Source of the DNA: Alkalinema pantanalense
GTDB taxonomy: Bacteria > Cyanobacteriota > Cyanobacteriia > Leptolyngbyales > Leptolyngbyaceae
Assembly: GCF_050753345.1 (NCBI RefSeq)
Contig: NZ_JBLZFX010000021.1
Span: 1-64,000 of the forward strand
DNA length: 64,000 nt
Direction of reading: 5' to 3'
The notes beneath the pieces were generated by a model. It was not told the DNA's origin. It made no database searches and saw nothing but the letters and a program-made list of their open reading frames with translations. Of the stretch, positions 16,560 through 25,722 are shown piece after piece. Within the stretch, counting starts at the first letter, position 1; each line of letters opens with the position of its first letter. The translations under genes and the position numbers were made by a program.

Positions 16560-17282
16560 TTGCCTACCCTTGGAGTCAACATTGACCACATTGCCACCCT
16601 GCGCCAAGCTCGCCGCACCGTTGAACCGGATCCTGTGGCGGCTGCCGTGTTCGCAGAATTAGCCGGGGCAGATGGCATTACAGTACATTTACGGGAAGAT
16701 CGTCGCCATATCCAAGATCGCGACGTCCGCCTGTTACGCCAAACCGTGCGCACCCATTTGAATCTGGAGATGGCCGCAACCGATGAAATGGTGGAGATCG
16801 CCCTAGATATTAAACCTGACTACGTGACCCTGGTACCGGAGCGCCGGGAAGAAATCACGACGGAAGGGGGGCTGAATATAGCCGGTCAGCTTGACCGCAT
16901 GAAAGACGTGGTGCAAGCCCTTCAAGGTGCAGGCATTCCGGTCAGCCTGTTTATTGACCCCGATGATGAGCAAATCACGGCATCCGCTGCCAGTGGGGCT
17001 AAATTCATCGAACTGCACACCGGATGCTATGCCGAAGCTAAAACCGAGGCAGAGCGTGCCCAGGAATTGCAGATCCTGTCTCAAGGGTGTGAATGGGCGA
17101 TCGCCGCAGGGCTTCGGGTTAATGCAGGGCATGGATTGACCTATTGGAATGTTTATCCCGTCGCTTGTCTCCCAGGCATGGAAGAATTAAACATTGGGCA
17201 TACCATCATTAGCCGTGCATCACTGGTTGGGATGGAACGGGCTGTGAGAGAAATGAAACTTGCGATTCAAGGAGACGTATAA
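16560..17282 (+). CDS. pdxJ: Pyridoxine 5'-phosphate synthase
   Basis: A 240-residue PdxJ, which condenses 1-deoxyxylulose 5-phosphate with aminoacetone 3-phosphate to make pyridoxine 5'-phosphate (vitamin B6). The family N-terminus is clear: PTLGVNIDHIATLRQARR. Other signature parts are VHLREDRRHIQDRD, VTLVPERREEITTEGGLN, VSLFIDPD, IELHTGCYA and NAGHGL. The start is TTG at 16560, with AGGAGA 9 bases upstream; starting further up adds non-family residues. It is followed after 4 bases by ycf54, so the two are very probably cotranscribed. Confidence 0.95.
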   Translation: MPTLGVNIDHIATLRQARRTVEPDPVAAAVFAELAGADGITVHLREDRRHIQDRDVRLLRQTVRTHLNLEMAATDEMVEIALDIKPDYVTLVPERREEITTEGGLNIAGQLDRMKDVVQALQGAGIPVSLFIDPDDEQITASAASGAKFIELHTGCYAEAKTEAERAQELQILSQGCEWAIAAGLRVNAGHGLTYWNVYPVACLPGMEELNIGHTIISRASLVGMERAVREMKLAIQGDV

Positions 17283-17286
17283 AACA

Positions 17287-17610
17287 ATGACGACCTACTA
17301 CTACGTTTTAGCAAGCAAAAAATTCATGTTTGAAGAGGAACCGACCCACGAAATTATTCGGGAGCGGAACCGCAACTATCAAGAGAACGAGAAGGAAATT
17401 GACTTTTGGGTGATCGAGCAGCCCGCCTTCTTGCAGGCACCGGAATTTGCGGACATCAACGCCCAAGTACCCAAGCCCGCCGCTGCGATCGTCTCCACCA
17501 ATAAGCAGTTCATCACTTGGCTGAAGCTGCGTTTAGAATATGTCATCACAGGCGAGTTTCAGCAGTCTGAAACGATTCCCAATCCCCTAGCATCTTTGAC
17601 ATCGGTCTAG
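17287..17610 (+). CDS. ycf54: Ycf54, subunit of Mg-protoporphyrin ester cyclase
   Basis: A 107-residue Ycf54. This protein is needed for the aerobic cyclase that forms the fifth ring of chlorophyll, acting with AcsF/CycI. The conserved N-terminus TTYYYVLASKKFMFEEEP, the NYQENEKEIDFW segment and the C-terminal FITWLKLRLEYV all match the family. ATG 17287 is four bases after the pdxJ stop. Pairing B6 synthesis with a chlorophyll-cyclase subunit may be historical, but shared transcription would link them. Confidence 0.93.
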   Translation: MTTYYYVLASKKFMFEEEPTHEIIRERNRNYQENEKEIDFWVIEQPAFLQAPEFADINAQVPKPAAAIVSTNKQFITWLKLRLEYVITGEFQQSETIPNPLASLTSV

Positions 17611-17678
17611 CTCAATCCTCAGCTAGCGTTGGGAACCGGATACGATAAGCTTCGAATGCAACATTGGATGGAAACAGC

Positions 17679-18500
17679 ATGAATGCGTGGCGCTGGCAAA
17701 CTGGATTTTGGACGATCGTAACCGCGATCGCGCCGTTGGCGATCGGGCTTCCGGGCAAGAGCCAAATCCCTGTCTGCGCCCCGCCCAATGCTGGGGAATA
17801 TCTCCTATTTGTGCTCAGCCGAACGCCGGACAGCCAAGCAATGGTACGCAGCAAGTTGCCCACGGATGTCCCCGTGAGTGTCTGCGATTACCAAGGTTCA
17901 CCTGTTACGCGCCTGGGAGGCTATCAAACCGACGTGGCTGCCAACGCCTGGGCGCAGTACTTAGGACAAAGCACCGGGTTGCAAACCGTTGTGGTGAAAC
18001 CCAGGCGCATTCCAGCCGTCGCTCCCAGCAGCGCAACCCCTGGGAATTCTGGAAATCCTACTGCAGCGATGCCCCAGTCCTCAGCCCCCAGTAATCCAGC
18101 CCCCAGCAATCCAGCTCCCAGTAATAATCCAGCAGCCACTAATCCAGCAGGCAGTCCCGCAAGTAACCCAGCAAAAAATCCCATAGCCCCCACCGGTCAA
18201 CCACAATCGACGCAGTCTGCGATTGCAACAACGTACAATCCGCAGGCGATCGCGAGCGGCTATGCGGTGCTGGTGAACTATCAAAACCGTCCTGAGGTAG
18301 CAACCCAACTACACCAGGGACTGAATAAGGACATTGGGTTAGTGGCCTATGGTCAAAAACCCTACTTGTTGGCCCTTCACACGACAGATGCAGTGGCCGC
18401 GAACTCTGTCATGCAGTTATTGAGCGATCGGGGGTACTTGACGATGGTCGTGGATGCCCGCCGCGTCGTTTTACTGAAGTCTGCCGTGAGTCTCAAGTAA
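17679..18500 (+). CDS. Exported protein with two small domains and a Pro/Asn/Ser linker
   Basis: A 273-residue protein of unknown function. The N-terminus is a weak signal peptide (WTIVTAIAPLAIGLPGKSQI). Two alpha/beta segments follow: about 30-110 (EYLLFVLSRTPDSQAMVRSK) and 195-273 (YAVLVNYQNRPEVATQLHQG). They are joined by a low-complexity linker with repeated APSNPAPSN. Both domains look like copies of one SPOR-like fold, a fold that can bind peptidoglycan; this is a structural impression, not a match. ATG 17679 is preferred over 17664 because GGA lies upstream and the signal peptide starts there. Confidence 0.7.
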   Translation: MNAWRWQTGFWTIVTAIAPLAIGLPGKSQIPVCAPPNAGEYLLFVLSRTPDSQAMVRSKLPTDVPVSVCDYQGSPVTRLGGYQTDVAANAWAQYLGQSTGLQTVVVKPRRIPAVAPSSATPGNSGNPTAAMPQSSAPSNPAPSNPAPSNNPAATNPAGSPASNPAKNPIAPTGQPQSTQSAIATTYNPQAIASGYAVLVNYQNRPEVATQLHQGLNKDIGLVAYGQKPYLLALHTTDAVAANSVMQLLSDRGYLTMVVDARRVVLLKSAVSLK

Positions 18501-18533
18501 GTCTTGCAGCACCTCTAAGTCTTGCAGCACCTC
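18498..18533 (+). repeat. 18-bp direct repeat over a stop codon
   Basis: TAAGTCTTGCAGCACCTC occurs twice in tandem; its first TAA is the stop of the preceding gene. A loss or gain of one unit would leave the protein unchanged. Confidence 0.8.
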
Positions 18534-18590
18534 CGACTAAGACCCATCCACCTCCAGCTAACCCATCTGAAACGGGGAGAGCAGCGCCTT

Positions 18591-19088
18591 CTAACCCCCA
18601 ACCCAAATTTGACGCATCCAAGCTAATTGACCATTCCCCCCCATTTCAGAGAGGAAAGCAATGGCGATGCCCATGATTGAGCCGACAATCACCTGGACGG
18701 GGGTATGGCCTAACAGTTCTTTCAACCGGGTTTCCGTCAACTGATGATCGCCTTGGAACAGTTCATCAATTAGTTGGTTGAGGATTTTCGCCTGCTTGCC
18801 TGCGGCTTGGCGTACGCCCGTTGCATCGTACATCACGATGAAGGCAAACACTGTTGCGATCGCAAATTCTGCACTGTCCCAGCCCTGGGTTAAACCAATT
18901 CCCGTTGCCAAGGAGGTGACCAAGGCAGAGTGGGAACTGGGCATACCACCCGTTTCCACCAAGACACGCACATTCAACTTGCCATGCATCGCAAATTCAA
19001 TAATCAATTTGGTTGCTTGAGCCAGTAAGCACGACGCGATCGCAATAACTAAAACGTGGTTGTCAAAGATAGCGCTCAGGGACTGCAT
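18591..19088 (-). CDS. Divergent PAP2-family (DUF212) membrane protein
   Basis: A 165-residue integral membrane protein of the divergent PAP2 / DUF212 family, related to acid phosphatases and vanadium haloperoxidases. The family signatures are VETGGMPSSHSALVTSLATG and FAIATVFAFIVMYDATGVRQ, with three or four membrane segments. Its substrate is unknown; a polyprenyl or lipid phosphate is plausible, given that the geranylgeranyl-diphosphate synthase gene lies 119 bases upstream on the same strand. Confidence 0.88.
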   Translation of the reverse strand: MQSLSAIFDNHVLVIAIASCLLAQATKLIIEFAMHGKLNVRVLVETGGMPSSHSALVTSLATGIGLTQGWDSAEFAIATVFAFIVMYDATGVRQAAGKQAKILNQLIDELFQGDHQLTETRLKELLGHTPVQVIVGSIMGIAIAFLSEMGGNGQLAWMRQIWVGG

Positions 19089-19207
19089 AAAAATTGGGTT
19101 GGGAAATCGGGATCACAGAATTGAGAACACCTTACCGCAATTACGGCAGAGTCTCAATTTTTATCACCTTCAAAATCAGATCCACCTAAATTTCAGGGAT
19201 AGTCAAG

Positions 19208-20110
19208 TTAATTTTTACGGGCAGTAATATAGTCAGCGATCGCGATGAGCGGGTCGGCAGCCGTCCCAAATCCGCTCAGTTCTGCCTTGGCCTTAGCCAC
19301 AAGTTCTTCCGCTTGGCGGCGCGATTCTTCGATGCCCCAGAGCTTGGGATAGGTGGTCTTGTCCGCTTGCAAATCTTTCCCGGCAGATTTACCCAGTTCT
19401 TCGGTAGTCGCGGTAATGTCGAGGATATCATCCACAATTTGGAAGGCTAAACCGATATTTTTGGCGTAGCGCAACAGTTTTTCCTGATCCGCGTCGGAAG
19501 CCCCGGCTAGGATGGCACCACTCAGGACGGAGGCTTCTAGGAGCGCTGAAGTTTTGTTGTTGTGGATAAACGTCAGGGTTTCCAGCCCGATCGCCGCATT
19601 ACCTTCCGATTGCAGATCAACCACCTGCCCATCGACTAAGCGAGCAAAGGCCCGACCTAACAGCATGACCACATCCAAAACACGATCGGCAGGGACACCC
19701 TGGGTTTCTTTGGCCACATACTCAAAGGCGTAGGATAGCAGCGCATCTCCTGCCAAAATCGCGATCGCCTCACCGTAGACTTTGTGATTCGTCGGTTTGC
19801 CCCGACGGAAATCGTCGTTATCCATGGAGGGCAAATCATCATGGATCAGGGACATCGTATGCACCATTTCCAAGGCACAGGCCGTTGCCATCGCCATTTC
19901 GGTATTGCCACCCATCAATTCGCAGGTCGCAAGGCAAAGAATGGGCCGCAGGCGCTTGCCTCCCGCCATCAGGGAGTAGCGCATGGATTCATAAATGGTT
20001 TCAGGGTAGGCGAGGGCGATCGACTGGTCGAGAGCAACTTCTACCAGCGCTTGTTTCTCAGCGAGATAGGTCTTGAGATTAAAACTTGATTTTTCACCAG
20101 CAACAACCAT
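19208..20110 (-). CDS. crtE: Geranylgeranyl diphosphate synthase
   Basis: A 300-residue trans-prenyl diphosphate synthase. It has both aspartate-rich motifs: DDLPSMDNDD (first) and DDILD (second), plus GGKRLRP. It adds isopentenyl units to make the C20 precursor of carotenoids, phytol and quinones. I start at ATG 20110, preceded by GGAGG 7 bases away; the frame is open up to 20179, but that part overlaps the end of folD. It follows folD by about 58 bases and precedes the PAP2-like gene, so the three form a probable operon. Confidence 0.92.
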   Translation of the reverse strand: MVVAGEKSSFNLKTYLAEKQALVEVALDQSIALAYPETIYESMRYSLMAGGKRLRPILCLATCELMGGNTEMAMATACALEMVHTMSLIHDDLPSMDNDDFRRGKPTNHKVYGEAIAILAGDALLSYAFEYVAKETQGVPADRVLDVVMLLGRAFARLVDGQVVDLQSEGNAAIGLETLTFIHNNKTSALLEASVLSGAILAGASDADQEKLLRYAKNIGLAFQIVDDILDITATTEELGKSAGKDLQADKTTYPKLWGIEESRRQAEELVAKAKAELSGFGTAADPLIAIADYITARKN

Positions 20111-20168
20111 CGAACAGCCTCCATGAAACATTCCTAAACACAAGGATAAGAACCGAGGGTTAGCAGCC

Positions 20169-21044
20169 TCATCCCTCAAACTTTTTGCGGTAACTCAAAA
20201 TTGTATTGTGTAACAGCATTGCCACGGTCATTTGTCCCACGCCACCTGGAACAGGGGTAATGTAGCTCGCTACATTTTTGACCCCTTCAAAGTCCACATC
20301 CCCAACAAGCCGACCTTTGCCATCGGGGGTCGCAATGCGGTTGATCCCCACATCAATCACGACGGCTCCCGGTTTGACCATATCCGCCGTCACCAGATTG
20401 GGCCGCCCCACCGCTGCCACGAGAATATCCGCCGATCGCGCTACCGCCTCCAGATCGGCAGTGCGGGAATGGGCGATCGTGACAGTCGCATCAGCTTCTA
20501 ACAGCATGAGCGCCAAGGGTTTCCCCACTAGAATACTGCGGCCAATCACCACCGCTTTTTTGCCTTTAAGAGGAACATTATATTCCTTCAGCAACTCCAT
20601 CACACCCGCCGGGGTGCAACTGCGCAATCCAGGTTCCCCCCGCACCAAACGCCCTAGATTGTCGGGGTGGAGTCCATCGGCATCCTTGGCGGGATCGATC
20701 GTCAGCAGAAGCTGCACATCATCTAAATGATCACCGGGCAGGGGCAACTGTACTAGAATTCCATCGACCCGATCGTCTTGGTTAAGCTCCCGGATAGCTT
20801 GTTCTAATTCCGCTTGGGTTGTGTCTGCGGGAAAGTGGCGACCAAAGGAAACGATTCCCACGCGGGCACAGGCTTTTTCCTTATTGCCTACATAGGCAGC
20901 ACTAGCGGGATTGTCACCGACCATGAGGACAGCTAATCCGGGGGGGCGTCCATACTGGGCTTGCAAATCCTGAACCTGTGCAGTCATCTCAGCATACATT
21001 TTGGCTGAGAGGGCTTTTCCATCGAGTAGTTGACCAGTTGTCAT
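20169..21044 (-). CDS. folD: Methylenetetrahydrofolate dehydrogenase/cyclohydrolase
   Basis: A 291-residue bifunctional FolD that interconverts methylene-, methenyl- and formyl-tetrahydrofolate with NADP. Recognised segments are YVGNKEKACARVGI with the catalytic Lys, GILVQLPLP, KDADGLHPDNLGRL, the Rossmann VIGRSILVGKPLALML and the C-terminal TPVPGGVGQMTVAML. The start MTTGQLLDG is at ATG 21044; an upstream in-frame codon at 21083 adds atypical residues. It is first in the probable folD-crtE-PAP2-like operon. Confidence 0.95.
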   Translation of the reverse strand: MTTGQLLDGKALSAKMYAEMTAQVQDLQAQYGRPPGLAVLMVGDNPASAAYVGNKEKACARVGIVSFGRHFPADTTQAELEQAIRELNQDDRVDGILVQLPLPGDHLDDVQLLLTIDPAKDADGLHPDNLGRLVRGEPGLRSCTPAGVMELLKEYNVPLKGKKAVVIGRSILVGKPLALMLLEADATVTIAHSRTADLEAVARSADILVAAVGRPNLVTADMVKPGAVVIDVGINRIATPDGKGRLVGDVDFEGVKNVASYITPVPGGVGQMTVAMLLHNTILSYRKKFEG

Positions 21045-21240
21045 GAAGATGTATGAAGTAGTGCTGGCTGCCAAGAGCCACAAAAGGATGAGATAGACTT
21101 TTCCTAGTTTCTCAGATTCAGTCTCCTAGATTTGATGCATCTGCATGAAAATTTAGTCTTTTGTTGCAAAGGGTTCTTGCTAATCCCTTCTATGTATCCT
21201 GTGATTTCTATTGTTGTGGGCTCTATATTGTGTGATTTCT

Positions 21241-21603
21241 ATGGTGTTGCGATCGTTCCGTTGGGGGCTCGTGTGGAGTCTGTCCCTAGTCCTGCTGGGC
21301 TGTCAATCTTTACCTACGACACCAATCAACCAACTTTCTTCACCCCTTCAAGGCACGACCTTCCCCGCAGAGACTGATTCAGTGAAGATTTCTGGGCAGG
21401 TCATTTCCATCGCCCCCATGCTGGATCAGGTGGCCTATGAAGTCCAAGATGAAACAGGTCGGGTTTGGGTCTTGAGCCGGAAGCTGCCACCCCCGCAGCA
21501 TAATTCTGTGGTGACGGTGACTGGCAAGGTTAAATCGACCTCGATCGTGATCAATGGGGAGGAGCTCGGGGAAGCTTACCTGGAAGACTTGAGTCAACAA
21601 TAG
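21241..21603 (+). CDS. Small lipoprotein, OB-fold-like
   Basis: A 120-residue protein with a lipoprotein signal: basic start, hydrophobic GLVWSLSLVLLG and the lipobox LLGC, with lipidation expected at Cys near residue 20. The mature part is beta-rich (VKISGQVISIAPMLDQVAYE, GRVWVLSRKLPPPQHNSVVT, VTGKVKSTSIVING), which resembles an OB-fold of the nucleic-acid-binding type. I do not recognise a named family. The frame is open upstream of 21241, but starting there would delay the signal peptide. Confidence 0.75.
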   Translation: MVLRSFRWGLVWSLSLVLLGCQSLPTTPINQLSSPLQGTTFPAETDSVKISGQVISIAPMLDQVAYEVQDETGRVWVLSRKLPPPQHNSVVTVTGKVKSTSIVINGEELGEAYLEDLSQQ

Positions 21604-21676
21604 ATTTCACTCAATATCTCAATGCAATCTCTCTATCGTTTCTCTACAGTCTTTCTATTGCCCTAGGTCAACCACC

Positions 21677-22108
21677 ATGCAAGATTCAAGAATTCAAGTC
21701 GCGATCGCGATTCTCCACCAGGACGATCGCTACTTGCTGCAACTGCGGGATAACAAGCCGGAAATTGTCTATCCGGCCTATTGGGGCTTGTTTGGAGGCC
21801 ATGTGGAACCCGGTGAACATCCCGATGATGCCGTGGGCCGCGAGTTACTCGAGGAAATTGGCTATCAGGCGATCGACCTACAAAAATTTGGCTGCTACAA
21901 CGATGACAAGGTGATTCGCCATATCTACCAAGCCTCGCTCACCGTAGGGCTAGATCAGTTACAGCTTAATGAAGGCTGGGATATGGGATTAGCCACCGTT
22001 ACAGAAATCCAATCAGGGGAAAAGTTTTCTCCCATCGCTAACCAAGTTCGACCGATCGGGCCAACTCACCAAAAGGCATTGCTTGATTTCATTGCCCAAT
22101 ACCGTTAG
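21677..22108 (+). CDS. NUDIX hydrolase
   Basis: A 143-residue NUDIX pyrophosphohydrolase. The NUDIX box GGHVEPGEHP...RELLEEIG follows the consensus GX5EX7REUXEEXGU exactly. The enzyme hydrolyses a nucleoside diphosphate linked to another group; which one cannot be read. Its 3' end overlaps the convergent MenH-like gene by 20 bases (22089-22108). Confidence 0.9.
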   Translation: MQDSRIQVAIAILHQDDRYLLQLRDNKPEIVYPAYWGLFGGHVEPGEHPDDAVGRELLEEIGYQAIDLQKFGCYNDDKVIRHIYQASLTVGLDQLQLNEGWDMGLATVTEIQSGEKFSPIANQVRPIGPTHQKALLDFIAQYR

Positions 22109-22916
22109 CCATCGGGTGATCAGAGGATATCAAGGATGCTGGTCGATCGAGGGCAGCGTGAATGATGGCCTGAATGGCGGTTGGCTGCTCGATATGGACG
22201 TTGTGTCCGGCCTGCGGCACGATCGTACAGTGGGCGTTGGGCAACTGTTGGGCCATGGCCTGCTGAATCGCAACAAACTTCCCATCCCATTCCCCAGCAA
22301 TCAATTGGATCGGCTGGGTCAGTTGCGGCAAATGGGGCCACAGATTGGGCTGGGCACCGAGTCCCATGGCGGTTAAAGATTTGGCAAGTTCCTGGGGCTG
22401 GTTGCGCTGGCGTTTTTGGTGAATTTCTGGAAATTTGGCATGCTGCCGGAGGGATTGGAATAACGGCTGGTGATACCAACGATCGAGAAATCCAGAAAAA
22501 TCTTGCGCTAACTCCACTGCCAAAGCCCTATCCCGAGCCTGTCGTTCCTGTCGCTCCACTGCACTCGCCAGCCCTGGAGACGCCGATTCCAGAAAGACTT
22601 GGGAGGCTCGGTCAGGAAAGTGACATGCTAAATATAAGGCCAAACGTCCCCCCATCGAATATCCATAGAAAGCCGCTTGATGGATTGCTAAATGATCCAA
22701 AACAGAGATTACCTGAACTGCAGTCTCTTCCATGGAATAAGCATCACTCGGCCAATCAAGACTCTGACCATGGCCCGGTAGATCAATGCAAACACAATGG
22801 AATTGCTGCAAACAATTGTTGACAATTACAGCGAAGTCATCTCCTCGACCTAAAAAGCCATGGAGAAAACACAATGTCGGGAATTCTGGAGATCCATTAG
22901 TTTGATAATGCAGCAT
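22089..22916 (-). CDS. menH: MenH-like alpha/beta hydrolase (SHCHC synthase)
   Basis: A 275-residue alpha/beta hydrolase matching MenH, which removes pyruvate to form SHCHC in menaquinone/phylloquinone synthesis. The oxyanion region FLHGFLGRGDDF, the nucleophile elbow GYSMGGR (Ser), and a C-terminal HNVHIEQP with the catalytic His are all present; the acid is probably in GEWDGKF. Phylloquinone is the photosystem I quinone, so the role fits. Other men genes are not in the window, and a related esterase is the alternative. Confidence 0.8.
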   Translation of the reverse strand: MLHYQTNGSPEFPTLCFLHGFLGRGDDFAVIVNNCLQQFHCVCIDLPGHGQSLDWPSDAYSMEETAVQVISVLDHLAIHQAAFYGYSMGGRLALYLACHFPDRASQVFLESASPGLASAVERQERQARDRALAVELAQDFSGFLDRWYHQPLFQSLRQHAKFPEIHQKRQRNQPQELAKSLTAMGLGAQPNLWPHLPQLTQPIQLIAGEWDGKFVAIQQAMAQQLPNAHCTIVPQAGHNVHIEQPTAIQAIIHAALDRPASLISSDHPMANGIGQ

Positions 22917-22943
22917 GTTACTGGATTAACTCACTGGATCAGC

Positions 22944-23681
22944 TTACTTAATCAAAACAACAATTCCTGTCGATCGCTTCCGAATTGCAGCGATATACAA
23001 GGCGACTAATCCCCCGACGATCGGCCAACGCCACAGCTTGCGTAACCTAGCATTCTTCGGTGGTGCATAGAGCCGTCCAAAGTCGCTGGCATGGGGATAC
23101 CCCCGACTAGCCCGAAATCCCACCTGTTTGGCGGCACGCATGATCGTCCCAGGAGGCATATCTCGCTCAGTCACACCAAATTGAGCCATTGCTTGGATGG
23201 ATTCCGGACTTTTGGAATGACCGACTCCAGGTTCAGACGTAATACAAATCCCCCCCGGTTTAAGCGCACGATACACACTGCGTAGGGCTTCTACTTCATC
23301 GATCGCGTGGTGTAAAGCATCAAAAAAGACCGCACAATCAAATTCATTTTGAAAGGCCATCAATTCATAGTCGCAGGTGACAAATTCAACGTTATTTAAA
23401 CCGATATCATTCCGGTTCATTTCTGCGTATTGAATCATATCGGGCGCGATGTCTTGTCCAACAACGGTATAACCCCGTTTAGCAAAGAAGCAACTCGTCC
23501 AGCCCGTGCCACATCCCAGATCCAACAATCGAGCCGGGGGTGCGGGCAGTAGATTCATCACCGCCCCAATTTCCATTAAATATTGCCCACAGGCTCCATC
23601 GGTAAAAGGTTTATGCAAAGCATGGTAAATTCCCGCTTCACCGATATTTTTGAGATAGTCAATTTCGCCCTGTTTTGGCAT
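22944..23681 (-). CDS. SAM-dependent methyltransferase, class I
   Basis: A 245-residue class I methyltransferase. The SAM motif LLDLGCGTGWTSCFFAKRGY and the acidic follow-up VVGQDIAPDM are clear, with the post-motif FFDALHH. The C-terminus has a hydrophobic segment (IVGGLVALYIAAI) followed by basic residues, suggesting membrane attachment and a lipid or glycan substrate. I start at ATG 23681, with GAGG 9 bases upstream; a TTG at 23708 is in frame but poorly placed. The gene lies 27 bases downstream of menH's start side on the same strand, so menH and this gene may be cotranscribed. Confidence 0.82.
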   Translation of the reverse strand: MPKQGEIDYLKNIGEAGIYHALHKPFTDGACGQYLMEIGAVMNLLPAPPARLLDLGCGTGWTSCFFAKRGYTVVGQDIAPDMIQYAEMNRNDIGLNNVEFVTCDYELMAFQNEFDCAVFFDALHHAIDEVEALRSVYRALKPGGICITSEPGVGHSKSPESIQAMAQFGVTERDMPPGTIMRAAKQVGFRASRGYPHASDFGRLYAPPKNARLRKLWRWPIVGGLVALYIAAIRKRSTGIVVLIK

Positions 23682-23760
23682 TGGAATCGCCTCTTCCCGA
23701 TCGGTCAACGAACTTGTCTCAAATCGCTAACGGTTGCAATCAACGGACTGCTGAAATCCG

Positions 23761-24783
23761 CTAATGGTCTAAACCCACTAACTGTTTGAAGGCATCGTCG
23801 TCTTTTAATCCCTTTAACAGCAGTGGTTCTTCCTTAGCCCAATCACGCATGTCTGCATTCCCCGCGATCGCTCGTTTTAGGGTTTGTAGCGCTTGCTCAG
23901 TATCCCCTTTTAGGCTGTAACAAATCGCGATTTCATAGATAAAGTCGGGATTGTCGGGGTATTCCTGCAAACCCTCTTCATAGATCGCGATCGCCTCATC
24001 GTAGCGCTCTAGCCGTTGTTTCGTTTGAGCTTTGATGTTATACGCAAACTCCGATAGCCCACCCGCCTTCTCATTTTCTATCTCGCCAGCGTAGATCGCC
24101 TCTGCTTCTTCCGTGCGCCCCAGGGTTTCTAAAAGGTAAGCTTGATCCATTATCAACAGAGGGACTGGATCTTGCTCCAGACCTTCCTTGTAGACTTCTA
24201 GCGCTTCATCGTAGCGTTGCAGTTTTTCTAAGAGCTGGCCTCGGCTGTGGTAAACCATGTAGAACGCCCCATAGCTGTCCACCCGATTCAGATCTGCGAG
24301 TGCCTCTTCGTAGCGTTCTAGGCTCTCATAGGAAAAACTGCGGGCTGTGAGATTCATGGGATTGGGAGCCATGGCTACAGCTTGATCTAAAAACTCTAGC
24401 GCTTCTTCATAGCGCTTTTGGCGATTCAGAAACGTCCCTAAACTAAAATAACAACCGGGATGATCGTCTAAAACTTGCACCATTTGCCGATGGGTGGCTT
24501 CGGCTGCCTCAATTTGCCCCGCTTCTTCTTGCACCGCCGCTTTATAGAAATACCCGTCAAAATTCTCGGGTTCAAGCTTAATGACTTTGTCAAAGGCCGC
24601 GATCGCCCGATCCCAGTCTTGGATTTCCATACAAACGCGCCCTAACTTTGTCCAAGCTTCGACACAGTTAGACTTAGCCTTGATCGCTTTTTCGTAGGCT
24701 GCGATCGCTTGTTTATGCTGCTTCCATTCCAAAGCAGTATCGCCTTTTTTGATCCACCCTAAATGCTGGTCTTTACTTGCCAT
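23761..24783 (-). CDS. Tetratricopeptide-repeat protein
   Basis: A 340-residue protein made almost wholly of TPR units, about nine, from ALEWKQHKQAIAAYEKAIKA to the C-terminus. Typical positions (Trp/Leu, Gly, Tyr, Ala, Pro) recur every 34 residues, for example PENFDGYFYKAAVQEEAGQI. TPRs bind protein partners. No signal peptide or other domain is present, and no neighbour points to a particular complex. Confidence 0.85.
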   Translation of the reverse strand: MASKDQHLGWIKKGDTALEWKQHKQAIAAYEKAIKAKSNCVEAWTKLGRVCMEIQDWDRAIAAFDKVIKLEPENFDGYFYKAAVQEEAGQIEAAEATHRQMVQVLDDHPGCYFSLGTFLNRQKRYEEALEFLDQAVAMAPNPMNLTARSFSYESLERYEEALADLNRVDSYGAFYMVYHSRGQLLEKLQRYDEALEVYKEGLEQDPVPLLIMDQAYLLETLGRTEEAEAIYAGEIENEKAGGLSEFAYNIKAQTKQRLERYDEAIAIYEEGLQEYPDNPDFIYEIAICYSLKGDTEQALQTLKRAIAGNADMRDWAKEEPLLLKGLKDDDAFKQLVGLDH

Positions 24784-24879
24784 ATCGCTGAATTAATACA
24801 ATCTCTAAACGAATGAAATTGCCAAATAGTTGAGCTGTCTTGAGGTTTTCTAGTTTATCCAGTCTTAATCACAGTTCCC

Positions 24880-25707
24880 ATGACTTCCCCACAAAATTTA
24901 GGGTTTTGGTTCAATGGCGCAATGCAATTTAGCTCAACGATCGAACTCTCAATTACGGATCCAGGATTACTCTACGGAGCCACAGTATTTACCACCCTGC
25001 GGATTTATCAGCAATCCCTCGATCATCCCCTGACGCACTGGACTGAACATTGCGATCGCCTGCGCCACAACCTCCAAACCTTTGGCTGGGTCATGCCGGA
25101 GTGGTCGCAAGTCCGCCAAGGGGCTGAATGTCTGAGTCAACACTACCCTGTCCTACGAATCACGGTCTTTCCCGATGGCCGCGAGTGGATTACCGGACGA
25201 CCTCTACCCGCCGATCTAGTCCAACGACAACAACAGGGGATTACCGCCTGGGTAGCTAACCTGGATTGGACGCGATCGCTCCCCGGTCAGAAAACTGGAA
25301 ATTACCTAGTCCCCTGGCTCGCATTACAAACGGCCCAAAGCCAGCAAGCCCAGGAAGCCATTTTGACCACTTCCCAAGGCCATTGGCTAGAAACCAGTAC
25401 CGGCAACCTCTGGGGCTATGTAGACGGCACTTGGTACACCCCACCCCTCAACAATCCATCCCTCGACCACAGCAGCATCCTACCGGGCATTCAGCGGCAG
25501 GCGATCCTGCAATTCTGTCAGACCCAGGGGCTGTCAACAGCACAGGTACCGTGGACTCCCAACTTAATTCAGCGGTTTCACGTAATTGCCTATTCCAACT
25601 CTGTAGTAGAGCTTGTGCCCATTCAACGGGTATTACTGGGAGAACGTAGGTTATCTTTTGCCCCAGATCACCCCGCATTACAGGCACTGCATAGCTATTT
25701 TCTTTAA
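24880..25707 (+). CDS. Class IV aminotransferase (PabC/BCAT-like)
   Basis: A 275-residue PLP enzyme of class IV. The conserved opening FWFNGAMQFSSTIELSITDPG is the PabC/BCAT N-terminus, and GQKTGNYLVPWL contains the Lys that is expected to hold PLP. The family splits into branched-chain transaminases, D-amino-acid transaminases and 4-amino-4-deoxychorismate lyase (folate synthesis). The short length and sequence style favour the lyase, but I cannot be sure. Confidence 0.8.
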   Translation: MTSPQNLGFWFNGAMQFSSTIELSITDPGLLYGATVFTTLRIYQQSLDHPLTHWTEHCDRLRHNLQTFGWVMPEWSQVRQGAECLSQHYPVLRITVFPDGREWITGRPLPADLVQRQQQGITAWVANLDWTRSLPGQKTGNYLVPWLALQTAQSQQAQEAILTTSQGHWLETSTGNLWGYVDGTWYTPPLNNPSLDHSSILPGIQRQAILQFCQTQGLSTAQVPWTPNLIQRFHVIAYSNSVVELVPIQRVLLGERRLSFAPDHPALQALHSYFL

Positions 25708-25722
25708 CCAAATTCATAACCT

